A stretch of 6,908 nt of DNA from the NCBI GenBank assembly GCA_905209725.1, contig CAJLTZ010000105.1:1-6908 (forward strand), written 5' to 3'. Source of the stretch: an uncultured Muribaculaceae bacterium. GTDB lineage: Bacteria; Bacteroidota; Bacteroidia; Bacteroidales; Muribaculaceae. This document shows positions 1 to 5,577 of this stretch, piece by piece; the stretch's first letter is position 1; each line of letters starts with the position of its first letter. The notes beneath the pieces were generated by a model. That model worked only from the letters and a program-made list of their open reading frames with translations, was not told the DNA's origin and searched no databases. The position numbers and the translations under genes were made by a program.

Positions 1-54
1 GCAGAAGGCTTTTTATCTCGGAAAGACTACCTCAACGCGTCTGCTGAACAGTAA
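1..54 (+). CDS. Possible C-terminal tail of a truncated upstream gene
   Basis: Reading from base 1, one plus-strand frame is open for 17 codons (AEGFLSRKDYLNASAEQ) and ends with TAA at 52-54. It would converge on the minus-strand phosphatase, whose stop codon lies only seven bases away. The peptide is too short to recognise and could be chance. It is listed because the window clearly starts inside something and this is the frame that ends most naturally before the next gene. Confidence 0.22.
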   Translation, partial: AEGFLSRKDYLNASAEQ

Positions 55-61
55 CCTTAGA

Positions 62-1339
62 TTATTTGCAATAACCGACGAGAGTCTTGCGGGCTTTTTC
101 CCAGAGTTGTGGTTTACCTACCATTCCCTCATTGAGATATGTGATAAGATATAGTTTGTCAGTCAGTTTGCTGCGGCATAGGGCGAGTTGCAGGTTTGCG
201 GCCATCGGCACGATGTATGAGTCCTGCCAATTATTGGCCACACTTTCAAGGTTGGCTGAAATGTAGCGGCATCCGTCGATATGCATCAGCGAAAGCAACG
301 GCATCAGCGTTTCCGCGTGACCGAAGCGCACGATTGCAGCAGGGCCATCGTAGTCTTGATTTGCCGCCGAGTCGAGGGTTGCAATCAACTCCCTGAGCAG
401 CGGGCGGGCCATCTGCTCCGGTTCGAGGCTGAAAATGTTGGCGCTGTGTGTCAGATAGTGCTGAAGGTTGGATATCTGCCAGAGTTCACGGTATTCCTGT
501 TCTAAGAAGAAAGGTCGCCAGTCGAGATAATCGATGATGCACATACCTCCTGCCACCACCTTATACATGGCCATCGCTATTTTCTGAGCCTCATGTTTGC
601 TGATTTCAGGGGCATGAAGAGCAAGCCGCAGGACCGGCTCAACGGGACAGATGCTGTCGACATAAGCGTCATATGCGGCTCTCCAGCCCGTGCTTTTCAT
701 ATATTCCTTATAGGCATCATTCGTTTCAAAAAAGCGTACGAGATTATTAAAGCGCGGTCCGCTACCGGCGGCCATATTGATTTTGGGGCGACACCATATC
801 ACGGCGTGAGTCATGCAATCCATGCTCATCACGCAGCGTGGCACATATGAAGAGAACCCATAAATGCTATCACGGCGCTCAAAGAGCTCCGGATAGCGAT
901 GATAGAACCGGGTTCCGATGGAATCCTGCTCATTTTTGCCGATGGAATCGAGAGCTCCCCATCGGTCTGCCGTGATGGAATCAATGCGGTTGCAGAGCCA
1001 TAGCATGTTGCGTCCGATGGGTGAAAGCGGACCGCAACGATGCAGATAATTCAGAACCTTCTTCGTATATTTTGATGAGGAGAGAAATCTTGCTCCGTGA
1101 CGCCCGATATGGTTCACAAAGATTGTGGAAAGGGAATCGGGCACGGCGGCAAATTCTCCGGAGGGGTAATATGGCAGGCCTGTGCCGGCATACATATAGG
1201 CGCCTGCCTGCGCCGCCGGTTCCTGTACAAGCGCATAGGGAAACCTATCCTGCTCCCGTATCCATTCTCCGGCCTTGACTGTGGCGACAAAAGCAGACAG
1301 CAATGTGACCACCACGCAAATAAACTTCGTGTGTTTCAT
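62..1339 (-). CDS. Secreted histidine-acid phosphatase, MINPP (phytase-like) type
   Basis: The 425-residue product probably removes phosphate from inositol phosphates such as phytate, or from other phosphomonoesters, outside the cytoplasm. An N-terminal signal peptide is visible: a Lys-containing start (MKHTK), a hydrophobic stretch over residues 6-20, and an Ala-x-Ala-like cleavage region near VKA-G. There is no lipobox cysteine. The catalytic RHGAR motif of histidine phosphatase clade 2 is at residues 80-84, and a late HAE triplet is at 341-343. HAE, rather than the HD of classical acid phosphatases, is the proton-donor signature of the MINPP branch, which is known from gut Bacteroides. Length and motif spacing suggest a complete enzyme. 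I chose the ATG at 1339. A TTG three codons upstream (1348) is in frame but adds nothing to the signal peptide. The gene stands alone, and substrate preference cannot be read from the sequence. Confidence 0.88.
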   Translation of the reverse strand: MKHTKFICVVVTLLSAFVATVKAGEWIREQDRFPYALVQEPAAQAGAYMYAGTGLPYYPSGEFAAVPDSLSTIFVNHIGRHGARFLSSSKYTKKVLNYLHRCGPLSPIGRNMLWLCNRIDSITADRWGALDSIGKNEQDSIGTRFYHRYPELFERRDSIYGFSSYVPRCVMSMDCMTHAVIWCRPKINMAAGSGPRFNNLVRFFETNDAYKEYMKSTGWRAAYDAYVDSICPVEPVLRLALHAPEISKHEAQKIAMAMYKVVAGGMCIIDYLDWRPFFLEQEYRELWQISNLQHYLTHSANIFSLEPEQMARPLLRELIATLDSAANQDYDGPAAIVRFGHAETLMPLLSLMHIDGCRYISANLESVANNWQDSYIVPMAANLQLALCRSKLTDKLYLITYLNEGMVGKPQLWEKARKTLVGYCK

Positions 1340-1406
1340 CTTTAGCAAAATTCTTTATATTTATAATTCCGCCGAGAGTGATAATGTTCGCACACGGACC
1401 TGCATT

Positions 1407-1550
1407 CTACCCCCGGAGTCCTATCTCCAATATAATGAATCTCTCCGATATGATGAATCCACCATCCTTAAGGAGTTTCTCAAAGTCGGAATAATTTGCC
1501 CTCGGCACCAGAAGCCTGTAATTTTCAGCCTTTACAGCGTAGTCGCTTAG
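1407..1550 (-). pseudogene. Unassigned protein-like remnant abutting the ArdA fragment
   Basis: On the minus strand this stretch reads as a plausible protein end (LSDYAVKAENYRLLVPRA, then a segment ending LKDGGFIISERFIILE and so on) and stops with TAG at 1409-1407. The open frame continues upstream to an ATG at 1670, but that part is antisense to the ArdA remnant and is low-complexity, so only the 1407-1550 portion looks like real coding sequence. I do not recognise the family. The segment resembles the 'VPRAD..FFEKL' layout of small Bacteroidales antitoxin-like proteins, but that is an impression, not an identification. It could also be chance. Confidence 0.25.
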
Positions 1551-1634
1551 ATTGACTACGAAGCCTACGGACGCGAGCTGTTCATGTGGGACTACAACAT
1601 GGGGGCGAACAATCACGTGTTCCGCCGCATCTGA
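1551..1634 (+). pseudogene. C-terminal remnant of an ArdA-type antirestriction protein
   Basis: These 27 codons and a TGA stop encode IDYEAYGRELFMWDYNMG followed by ANNHVFRRI. The IDYxAYGR(D/E)L stretch followed about 15 residues later by a terminal Phe is the typical end of ArdA, the DNA-mimic inhibitor of type I restriction enzymes carried by conjugative elements; the Tn916 ArdA ends with a very similar segment. The frame is closed by TAG immediately upstream (1548-1550), and the sequence before it is unrelated. Only about one sixth of a normal ArdA of roughly 165-170 residues remains, so it cannot be functional. It marks the edge of an old conjugative-element insertion or deletion. The assignment rests on a short motif recalled from the family. 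Confidence 0.55.
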
Positions 1635-1738
1635 CCCTCCGACCCCTCTCTCCTTCGGAGCTTTCCCCATCGGGAAGGCTTCCTTTTTCGATTTAACGTT
1701 TGATTAACAAACTTTTTCTGCGAATTTTCCGTTGATAT

Positions 1739-1769
1739 TTTGTGGAGAGCAGAAATATTAGTATCTTGT
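1739..1769 (+). promoter_or_regulatory. Bacteroidetes-type promoter for the structured RNA
   Basis: A perfect TTTG (1739-1742) is followed after exactly 19 bases by TATCTTGT (1762-1769), which matches six of eight positions of the TAnnTTTG -7 element. It lies just upstream of a chain of hairpins ending in a terminator, and no open frame follows. Transcription would start around 1775. Confidence 0.5.
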
Positions 1770-1774
1770 GCACC

Positions 1775-1890
1775 ACAAACAAGGGGTGTGAGTTTCCCCC
1801 TTATCAAAGAAATACTTCGGGGCACAATCAACGATTTTAGAAATCGGGGTATACCGATTGGAAAGGGCAGTCTGATGACCGCCCTTTTTT
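1775..1890 (+). ncRNA. Structured non-coding RNA beside a DUF3800 gene
   Basis: The inferred transcript is about 115 bases long, set between its own promoter and terminator, with no open frame. From 5' to 3' it can form: a hairpin AAGGGG (1781-1786) with CCCCTT (1797-1802); a hairpin CGATTT (1832-1837) with AAATCG (1841-1846) and loop TAG; an alternative hairpin AATCGG (1842-1847) with CCGATT (1854-1859) and loop GGTATA; and the terminator stem. The second and third hairpins share bases, so only one can form at a time. The RNA converges on the truncated DUF3800 gene, whose stop lies 11 bases beyond the T-run. Published comparative-genomics surveys named several structured 'DUF3800' RNA motifs for exactly this neighbourhood. 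I cannot say which of them this might be. The start point is approximate. Confidence 0.55.
1862..1890 (+). terminator. Rho-independent terminator of the DUF3800-linked RNA
   Basis: AAAGGGC (1862-1868) pairs with GCCCTTT (1881-1887) and GTC (1870-1872) pairs with GAC (1877-1879), around one A/C mismatch and a TGAT loop. A run of six T follows (1885-1890). The T-run is on the plus strand only, which fixes the direction. Confidence 0.75.
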
Positions 1891-1900
1891 CATGCACTTT

Positions 1901-2218
1901 TTAATGTGGTATTATCTTCATTCCGAGAACAGCGCCCTTATATGTATATATCTTATCGATAATTACATCATAAGCCGGATTAGGAGCTTTGGGGTCAAGG
2001 ACGTGGCGCGTTATAGGATAAGCGATAAGGTCTGCCAGTTGCAGCCTCATGATATTATCTTTTTTGTAACTGAATATAAATCTTCCGAACCGGTCAACAA
2101 GTCGTTCGGCAGTAACCCATTTTGTGCCTATGGCTCTCAATCGGTTGTAATAATTCAGCAATGCTCGGTCTTGTTTTACCCCTCGACGCTCTATATAGAC
2201 CTTTGACATTCCAAACCT
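1901..2218 (-). pseudogene. C-terminal half of a DUF3800 protein, 5' end lost
   Basis: The frame encodes 102 residues from the first ATG (2209) and three more codons (R-F-G) before an in-frame TAG at 2221-2219. It reads KVYIERRGVKQD near the start and LQLADLIAYPITR near residue 80, then ends IIDKIYTYKGAVLGMKIIPH. The VYIExRG and QLADLIAYPI segments are hallmarks of the C-terminal part of DUF3800. Family members usually have more than 200 residues and begin with a YxDESG-type acidic motif, which is absent here. The missing half corresponds to where the terminase remnant begins on the other strand, so a deletion or recombination probably removed it. DUF3800 proteins are common in mobile and defence islands and recur next to structured RNAs. 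A separate function for this 102-residue piece is not excluded but is unlikely. Confidence 0.65.
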
Positions 2219-2220
2219 CT

Positions 2221-3083
2221 ATCCTTTGTCAGAGGATCGGAATTGCAAAGGACGGCTTCTATTCCTCGATGCGCGAGGGCCACAAGTACGATGCATCAAA
2301 TTTTGAATATCTCGACAAGATATTCAAAAGGGAATTGGTAAATGGTGATGGCGGATTGTTCTCCGACTCATCAATTCCCTATTCCCAATCCCCTATAAAC
2401 ACCGCGTCCGCAGACGCGGATGTAGACCCCGATGCGCCCATCTGTATAGGTATGGACTACAACGCCAACATCAACTGGATTGTCGCCGGTCAGCCACGCG
2501 ACCGCCGCCTCAATGTCATCAAGAGCTTCTACGTCAAGTTCGACCGCAAGATTCCGGCACTCGTCGAGGACTTCTGCCGCTATTACGCCGCGCACCGCAA
2601 CAAGACCGTGGTCTATTATTACGATGCAACGGCCCTCGGCTCAAACTATGCCGTCAACGACCAGGACTTCCACTATAACGTAGTAAAGGAGTTCGAGCGG
2701 CGCGGCTGGCGCATCGAGTCCGTGTACCTTGGAATTGAAAATCGCCGAATGCCTATAAAACAAACCAATATGAGGCAAACCCGATGCGCCACGACGAGAA
2801 GTACCTTCTCATCAACAACGCCTTTGCCGGGAAGCAAAGGCTCATGCCGTTCTTCAACCGCTCGAACAATGAAGACCTTATCCTCGCCATTCAGTCAGCC
2901 GGTGTCAGCCGAGGGCGCAACGGCTTCCGAAAGGATAAGTCCGGCGAAAAGCTCGCGGAGTCCGAAGAAGACCTGCTCGAACACCGCACCGATGGCACAG
3001 ATGCTTTCGATACTCTCTACATCGGATGCGAGAAGTTCCCGTATCACGATACCTTCTCGCTGTCAATGAGCGGTGTTCTCTGA
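2221..3083 (+). pseudogene. Phage terminase large subunit, nuclease half only, frameshifted
   Basis: This encodes the RNase H-like headful nuclease domain of a TerL protein, which cuts phage DNA during packaging. After the segment DGFYSSMREGHKYDASNFEYL and a variable linker, the first catalytic Asp is in CIGMDYNANINW (2455-2457). The second is in VYYYDATALG (2623-2625). The third is in TDGTDAFDTLYI (3000-3002 or 3009-3011). The first two are in one frame and the last in the -1 frame. Continuity is restored if one A is added to the A-run at 2738-2741, giving VYLGIEKSPNAYKTNQYE. The N-terminal ATPase half (Walker A and B) is missing, and the 5' edge meets the DUF3800 fragment. With a truncation and a frameshift this is a dead prophage remnant. 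The base composition is GC-rich (60% G+C over 2461-2520), unlike the gene that follows. Confidence 0.8.
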
Positions 3084-3092
3084 AAAATTTCG

Positions 3093-3100
3093 TATCTTTG
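3093..3100 (+). promoter_or_regulatory. -7 element (TATCTTTG) upstream of the exported-protein gene
   Basis: A perfect match to the Bacteroidetes -7 consensus lies 34 bases before the ATG at 3135. No TTTG-like -33 element is found 19 bases upstream, where the terminase remnant is still coding, so the promoter may be weak or may have been created by the junction. Confidence 0.45.
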
Positions 3101-3134
3101 CATCCTAAAAAAGTAATTATATCGAACATAATAT

Positions 3135-4025
3135 ATGAGATACATCTTTTTATTTTTTGCTTTATGTAGTTTTATAGCTAAGGCGCAAACACATATTAGC
3201 GATATTGCTAATATTTCTATTGATGTACCGCTTGGCTTTCATTATATAGAAGACTGGGAGAGACTGGAATATAATGTTTCTAATAACTCTATTGCTTTCC
3301 TTGCAGAAGAAGCCAGTGAAGGTACAGTGTTTGATTTACGGTCATTATTAGGACTTATAAATGATGATGTTTTTGAGTGTTTTTACTACGCCCCCTATTT
3401 TAAGGATATAAAAACACCATTACAAAAAAAACGTTTTCAAGACTCGAAAGAATATCAAGAATTATTACAGGATTTCCTTCATTATCAAACACTTTTTAAT
3501 GATTATCCTATCTGCTTTTATGTAACTAATCTTAACCGATACGCTTCTAATTATGATTTAGATAATAAAGGATTTCTGATTAAACTACCTTTTCTATGGA
3601 CTGTGGCGAACAAAGGTTATTATGGACCTGAACCATTCCCTTGGAATTTATGTCATAATGGAGAAATCGGATTTAATGTTTCCGATAAAATTCTAAAAAA
3701 ATATTTTACCAAAGATTATTATTCAAGTTCGTCCATGAGACCCCCAAAATTTTATAAAAATGAATTTTTTGTAAATATAGCTAATGAGGATATCGCGGCA
3801 GAAATTGAAGCAGAGACTAACGATTCACATAATTTTGGAGTTGTCTGTTTAGCACATTTGGAACTTAAAAATAAGAAACCAACTTTTGTTGTTAATGAGA
3901 TCATTTTATATCATAGACTCTCTGAATCTGTTATTTGGTGCAGTAGTCGAGGAGACTTATCACAAAAATTGAATCTTAACTCCCGTAATAAAGTTATTAG
4001 TTCTACTTTTTCCTCAGTATTATGA
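3135..4025 (+). CDS. Exported protein of unknown function, AT-rich
   Basis: This 296-residue protein has a clear signal peptide (MRYIFLFFALCSFIAKAQ, with cleavage likely after AKA or AQ), so it should be periplasmic or exported. The mature part starts with a strand-like segment (ISIDVPLGFHYI) and contains a charged helical stretch with LQKKRFQDSKEYQELL around residues 96-112. Aromatic residues are abundant, Tyr and Phe especially. There is no transmembrane helix beyond the signal and no recognisable catalytic motif. I do not recognise the family. The ATG follows a -7 element at a sensible distance. Base composition is strikingly AT-rich (19 of 60 bases are G or C over 3241-3300, against 36 of 60 over 2461-2520), which points to recent acquisition. 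The PD-(D/E)XK gene starts 34 bases after its stop, so the two are probably co-transcribed. Confidence 0.72.
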   Translation: MRYIFLFFALCSFIAKAQTHISDIANISIDVPLGFHYIEDWERLEYNVSNNSIAFLAEEASEGTVFDLRSLLGLINDDVFECFYYAPYFKDIKTPLQKKRFQDSKEYQELLQDFLHYQTLFNDYPICFYVTNLNRYASNYDLDNKGFLIKLPFLWTVANKGYYGPEPFPWNLCHNGEIGFNVSDKILKKYFTKDYYSSSSMRPPKFYKNEFFVNIANEDIAAEIEAETNDSHNFGVVCLAHLELKNKKPTFVVNEIILYHRLSESVIWCSSRGDLSQKLNLNSRNKVISSTFSSVL

Positions 4026-4059
4026 GTTTTCACTCTCCATTGTATTCCTCACGCATATT

Positions 4060-4605
4060 ATGGTAAATATTAAAAGCCTCAGCTCTCAGCAAATTGGAGC
4101 TATCGGAGAAAACGCAGTCATAGTTCAACTATTACTTCAAGGGTGGGATGCAGCGAACGCTAACACTTTTGTAAAAAATTGTGCTACTCTTGATTTATTC
4201 TGCCGAAATCCTCATACTAATGCTATAGTACCAATTCAAGTTAAAGTTGGCACCACCGACAATATCGACATAGGTTGCAATCTCGGTCAAACTCAAGACG
4301 GCTCCTTCGCAAAAAAAGTTTGTGGGCCGTGGATATTCGTTAGACTCGGAGAACGAAATGGAGAACCAACATTTAGGTTCTTCGTTCTAACAGCCTCAGA
4401 AATGCGTGAACTTGCACGACGTGCTCAACATTGGTATATTAACGCACTCAAAAGGACGAAGCCGATAGCTCTAACTAATCGGGCTACTGTCCTTGTGCCG
4501 TGGTTGGAAGGACTCGGAGTAGATGCAGGTAATAAATACGCTTTCGGATGGGATAGTCCTTTGACTGCTTCTTCAGAGAACGCATGGCACAAGATTTGGG
4601 AATAG
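4060..4605 (+). CDS. PD-(D/E)XK nuclease-like protein
   Basis: The 181-residue product has the layout of a small restriction-endonuclease-like fold. Glu17 is in the first helix (QIGAIGENAVIVQLL). Asp45 is in a strand after a GWDAANANTF segment (TLDLF). The Gln60-Val61-Lys62 strand (VPIQVKV) follows, the Q-x-K variant of the E-x-K signature. Together these form a plausible metal-binding site for DNA or RNA cleavage. The C-terminal part (FRFFVLTASEMRELAR, later a WLEGLGVDAGNKYAFGWD segment) resembles helper regions of DUF4365-like and restriction-like proteins, but I cannot name a family. No methyltransferase or helicase partner is present, so this is not a standard restriction system. The ATG at 4060 is the only sensible start. 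Its only neighbour in the same direction is the exported protein upstream. The protein is cytoplasmic, and a defence role is an inference. Confidence 0.62.
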   Translation: MVNIKSLSSQQIGAIGENAVIVQLLLQGWDAANANTFVKNCATLDLFCRNPHTNAIVPIQVKVGTTDNIDIGCNLGQTQDGSFAKKVCGPWIFVRLGERNGEPTFRFFVLTASEMRELARRAQHWYINALKRTKPIALTNRATVLVPWLEGLGVDAGNKYAFGWDSPLTASSENAWHKIWE

Positions 4606-4668
4606 TAAATAGTAATGGCGTTGCGCTCAGCTGATTTATCCCTCAATAAGTGAGAGTTTCGGGCAGTG

Positions 4669-4797
4669 CCTCCCGGCCATCCGAGTATATCGTTTCATCG
4701 CCGGGCTATCGTAAATCGAGCCTAAGGTCTCGACCGTTCGGCTTCTATCCCATATCGCATTGAGCGAGCTTCGGCACCACCTCCCGGTGGATCCGAG
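4669..4797 (+). repeat. Two imperfect direct repeats within the hairpin cluster
   Basis: CCTCCCGG, a 2-3 base gap, then ATCCGAG occurs at 4669-4685 and again at 4780-4797. The second copy forms the centre and 3' side of the 44-base hairpin. The first forms part of a weaker hairpin (CCCGGC at 4672-4677 with GCCGGG at 4700-4705). Confidence 0.5.
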
Positions 4798-4805
4798 GCT
4801 CGCTC
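4762..4805. repeat. 44-base, nearly perfect hairpin-forming inverted repeat
   Basis: Nested arms pair in register: GAGCGAGC (4762-4769) with GCTCGCTC (4798-4805), TCGG (4771-4774) with CCGA (4793-4796), and CCACC (4777-4781) with GGTGG (4786-4790), around a TCCC loop. Only three symmetrical positions are unpaired, so the structure has 17 base pairs and no bulges. There is no T-run on either side, so it is not a simple terminator. Structures of this sort occur in mobile-element palindromes, recombination sites and structured RNAs; which applies here is unknown. Confidence 0.7.
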
Positions 4806-4821
4806 TATTTCTGTTCGGTAT

Positions 4822-4905
4822 GTCGCTCCGAGAGTGGCTTCCACTCGCAGGGCAAGGTATCTTTCCGTTTATCATCTCCTTTGGGAGGGGGAGGATTACC
4901 AACCG
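4822..4905 (-). repeat. Inverted-repeat arm matching 5573-5657
   Basis: Read on the minus strand, this arm begins GGTAATCCTCC (4900-4890), continues CCCTCCCAAAGG and ends with a 17-base block GCCACTCTCGGAGCGAC (4838-4822). The same three blocks occur in the same order on the plus strand at 5573-5657, where the 17-base block is identical at 5641-5657. The sequence between the blocks has diverged. This is the 3' flank of the degenerate gene copy. Confidence 0.7.
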
Positions 4906-5082
4906 AGCCTTGGGGCATTGGTGTGTCATCGACTACGCACCCGGAGCGATTTCTTATCTGTGCTTTCTCTGCCGGGCTTCACGGTCAAGGTTCCGCTCTG
5001 GCCATCGGTGATTACTTCACGGTGTTGATAGCTTTGAATTGCGGTTGGACGTTCGCGGTTTACGATGTAACGTATAGGTCAG
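4896..5082 (-). pseudogene. Decayed inverted copy of the 68-residue small gene
   Basis: Read on the minus strand, this segment follows the intact gene at 5371-5577 along its whole length. It shares AAAATC-TGAC-TACGTTA at the start (ATG has become CTG at 5082-5080) and TCCAACCGCAA in the middle. It also has GAAGTAATCAC, then GTCGAT-ACAC, CAAGGCT and GGTTGGTAA at the end. The translated pieces LTYT...TSNRNSKL and EVIT-DGQS match MTYV...NSNRKLK and EVITFDGES. Frames are broken by small indels and a TGA after STP. The copy upstream region also matches (an ACCTCC box and a GCGC...GC stem before the start). It is an old duplication in inverted orientation and no longer codes. Confidence 0.72.
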
Positions 5083-5153
5083 ATTTTGACGAGACGTTTC
5101 CGGAGGTATTAACTGATTTATCGCACCTAAGCGCATCTGATATTTCACTGTCG

Positions 5154-5161
5154 CAAAGGTA
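5154..5161 (-). promoter_or_regulatory. -7 element (TACCTTTG) upstream of the decayed copy
   Basis: A perfect TAnnTTTG on the minus strand lies about 75 bases before the lost start codon of the pseudogene. The -33 position 19 bases upstream reads AGGC, a poor match. It may be a relic of the original promoter. Confidence 0.35.
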
Positions 5162-5220
5162 GGGCTGACCGCGCATCTGCGCCTGGGGGCTTGACCCTCC
5201 GGGCTTGCAATCAACATTTC

Positions 5221-5255
5221 ATAAATTCTTCACCCTCCAGGACCCAAGAATTTAT
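5221..5255. repeat. Perfect 10-base inverted repeat upstream of the small gene
   Basis: ATAAATTCTT (5221-5230) and AAGAATTTAT (5246-5255) are exact reverse complements around a 15-base spacer rich in C. It lies about 115 bases before the ATG of the small gene and has no equivalent in the decayed copy. It could be a protein-binding operator or a leader hairpin; nothing in the sequence decides. Confidence 0.6.
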
Positions 5256-5370
5256 CGCCTTGCTTGAAATAACATTTGCAATCACGCTTCCTCAGCACTC
5301 CCTGATATTGCAACGTAAAAATCAAACGCGCCCCGGCGCACAGTTAAAAACCTCCAAAAACTTCAAAATC

Positions 5371-5577
5371 ATGACATACGTTAGCAACATCTTCAACAGC
5401 TCTCTCAACTCCAACCGCAAGCTCAAATATTTTTCGGTAGAAGTAATCACTTTCGACGGCGAAAGCTACACTGAAGAAGTCGAAGCCCGCAGCGCAGAGG
5501 AAGCACAGGAAATCGCAGCTTCCGGTTACGAAGACGTCGATTACACGATGGTTCAAGGCTGCTTCGCAGGTTGGTAA
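5371..5577 (+). CDS. Small conserved-looking protein of unknown function (68 aa)
   Basis: A 68-residue soluble, acidic protein. Residues 1-22 (MTYVSNIFNSS, then a basic NSNRKLK segment) precede a beta-strand-like core (FSVEVITFDGESYTEEVEA), a helix (RSAEEAQEIAAS), and a final strand and tail (VDYTMVQGCFAGW). The strand-strand-helix pattern, in which an Ala/Glu-rich helix follows a tracking strand, resembles small DpnD/PcfM-like or related mobile-element proteins, but I do not assign a family. The ATG at 5371 follows an A-rich leader with an ACCTCC box that is conserved in the decayed copy. A TTG at 5191 in the same frame would add 60 protein-unlike residues and is rejected. That a second degenerate copy lies inverted 300 bases away suggests a gene that spreads or duplicates. 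It precedes the Abi gene by 174 bases on the same strand. Confidence 0.65.
   Translation: MTYVSNIFNSSLNSNRKLKYFSVEVITFDGESYTEEVEARSAEEAQEIAASGYEDVDYTMVQGCFAGW

Larger units (their letters stand above)
4606..5340. other. Gene-poor region with hairpins and a decayed inverted gene copy
   Basis: There is no convincing intact coding sequence over about 735 bases. The first 215 bases are a dense cluster of inverted repeats, described in separate entries. From about 4822 to 5160 the minus strand carries a degenerate copy of the 68-residue gene with its flanks. From about 5162 onward come short GC-rich repeats, such as GCGC-ATCT-GCGC at 5171-5182 and GGGCTTG twice near 5187 and 5209, and a 10-base inverted repeat. 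Open frames here are short and protein-unlike. Confidence 0.6.

Noticed and set aside
1340..1348. TTG start giving three extra residues to the phosphatase
   Set aside because: The ATG at 1339 gives a standard signal peptide (MKHTK then hydrophobic core); the extra MLK adds nothing and TTG is a weaker start.
1613..1897. 94-residue minus-strand open frame
   Set aside because: It is antisense to the structured RNA, its terminator and the ArdA end, and has no protein-like features.
2736..2745. Programmed -1 frameshift in the terminase
   Set aside because: No slippery heptamer or following structure is apparent, and the gene also lacks its ATPase half, so decay is the simpler reading.
4858..4865. 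Plus-strand -7-like motif TATCTTTC in the gene-poor region
   Set aside because: The -33 position 19 bases upstream reads TGGC and no transcript-like unit or terminator follows.
4636..4929. 97-residue minus-strand open frame
   Set aside because: It runs through the hairpin cluster and crosses the decayed gene copy in a frame that does not match the intact protein; it is a chance frame.
5191..5370. N-terminal extension of the 68-residue protein from a TTG
   Set aside because: The added 60 residues are protein-unlike, they cover an inverted repeat, and the decayed copy matches the gene as coding only from the ATG at 5371.
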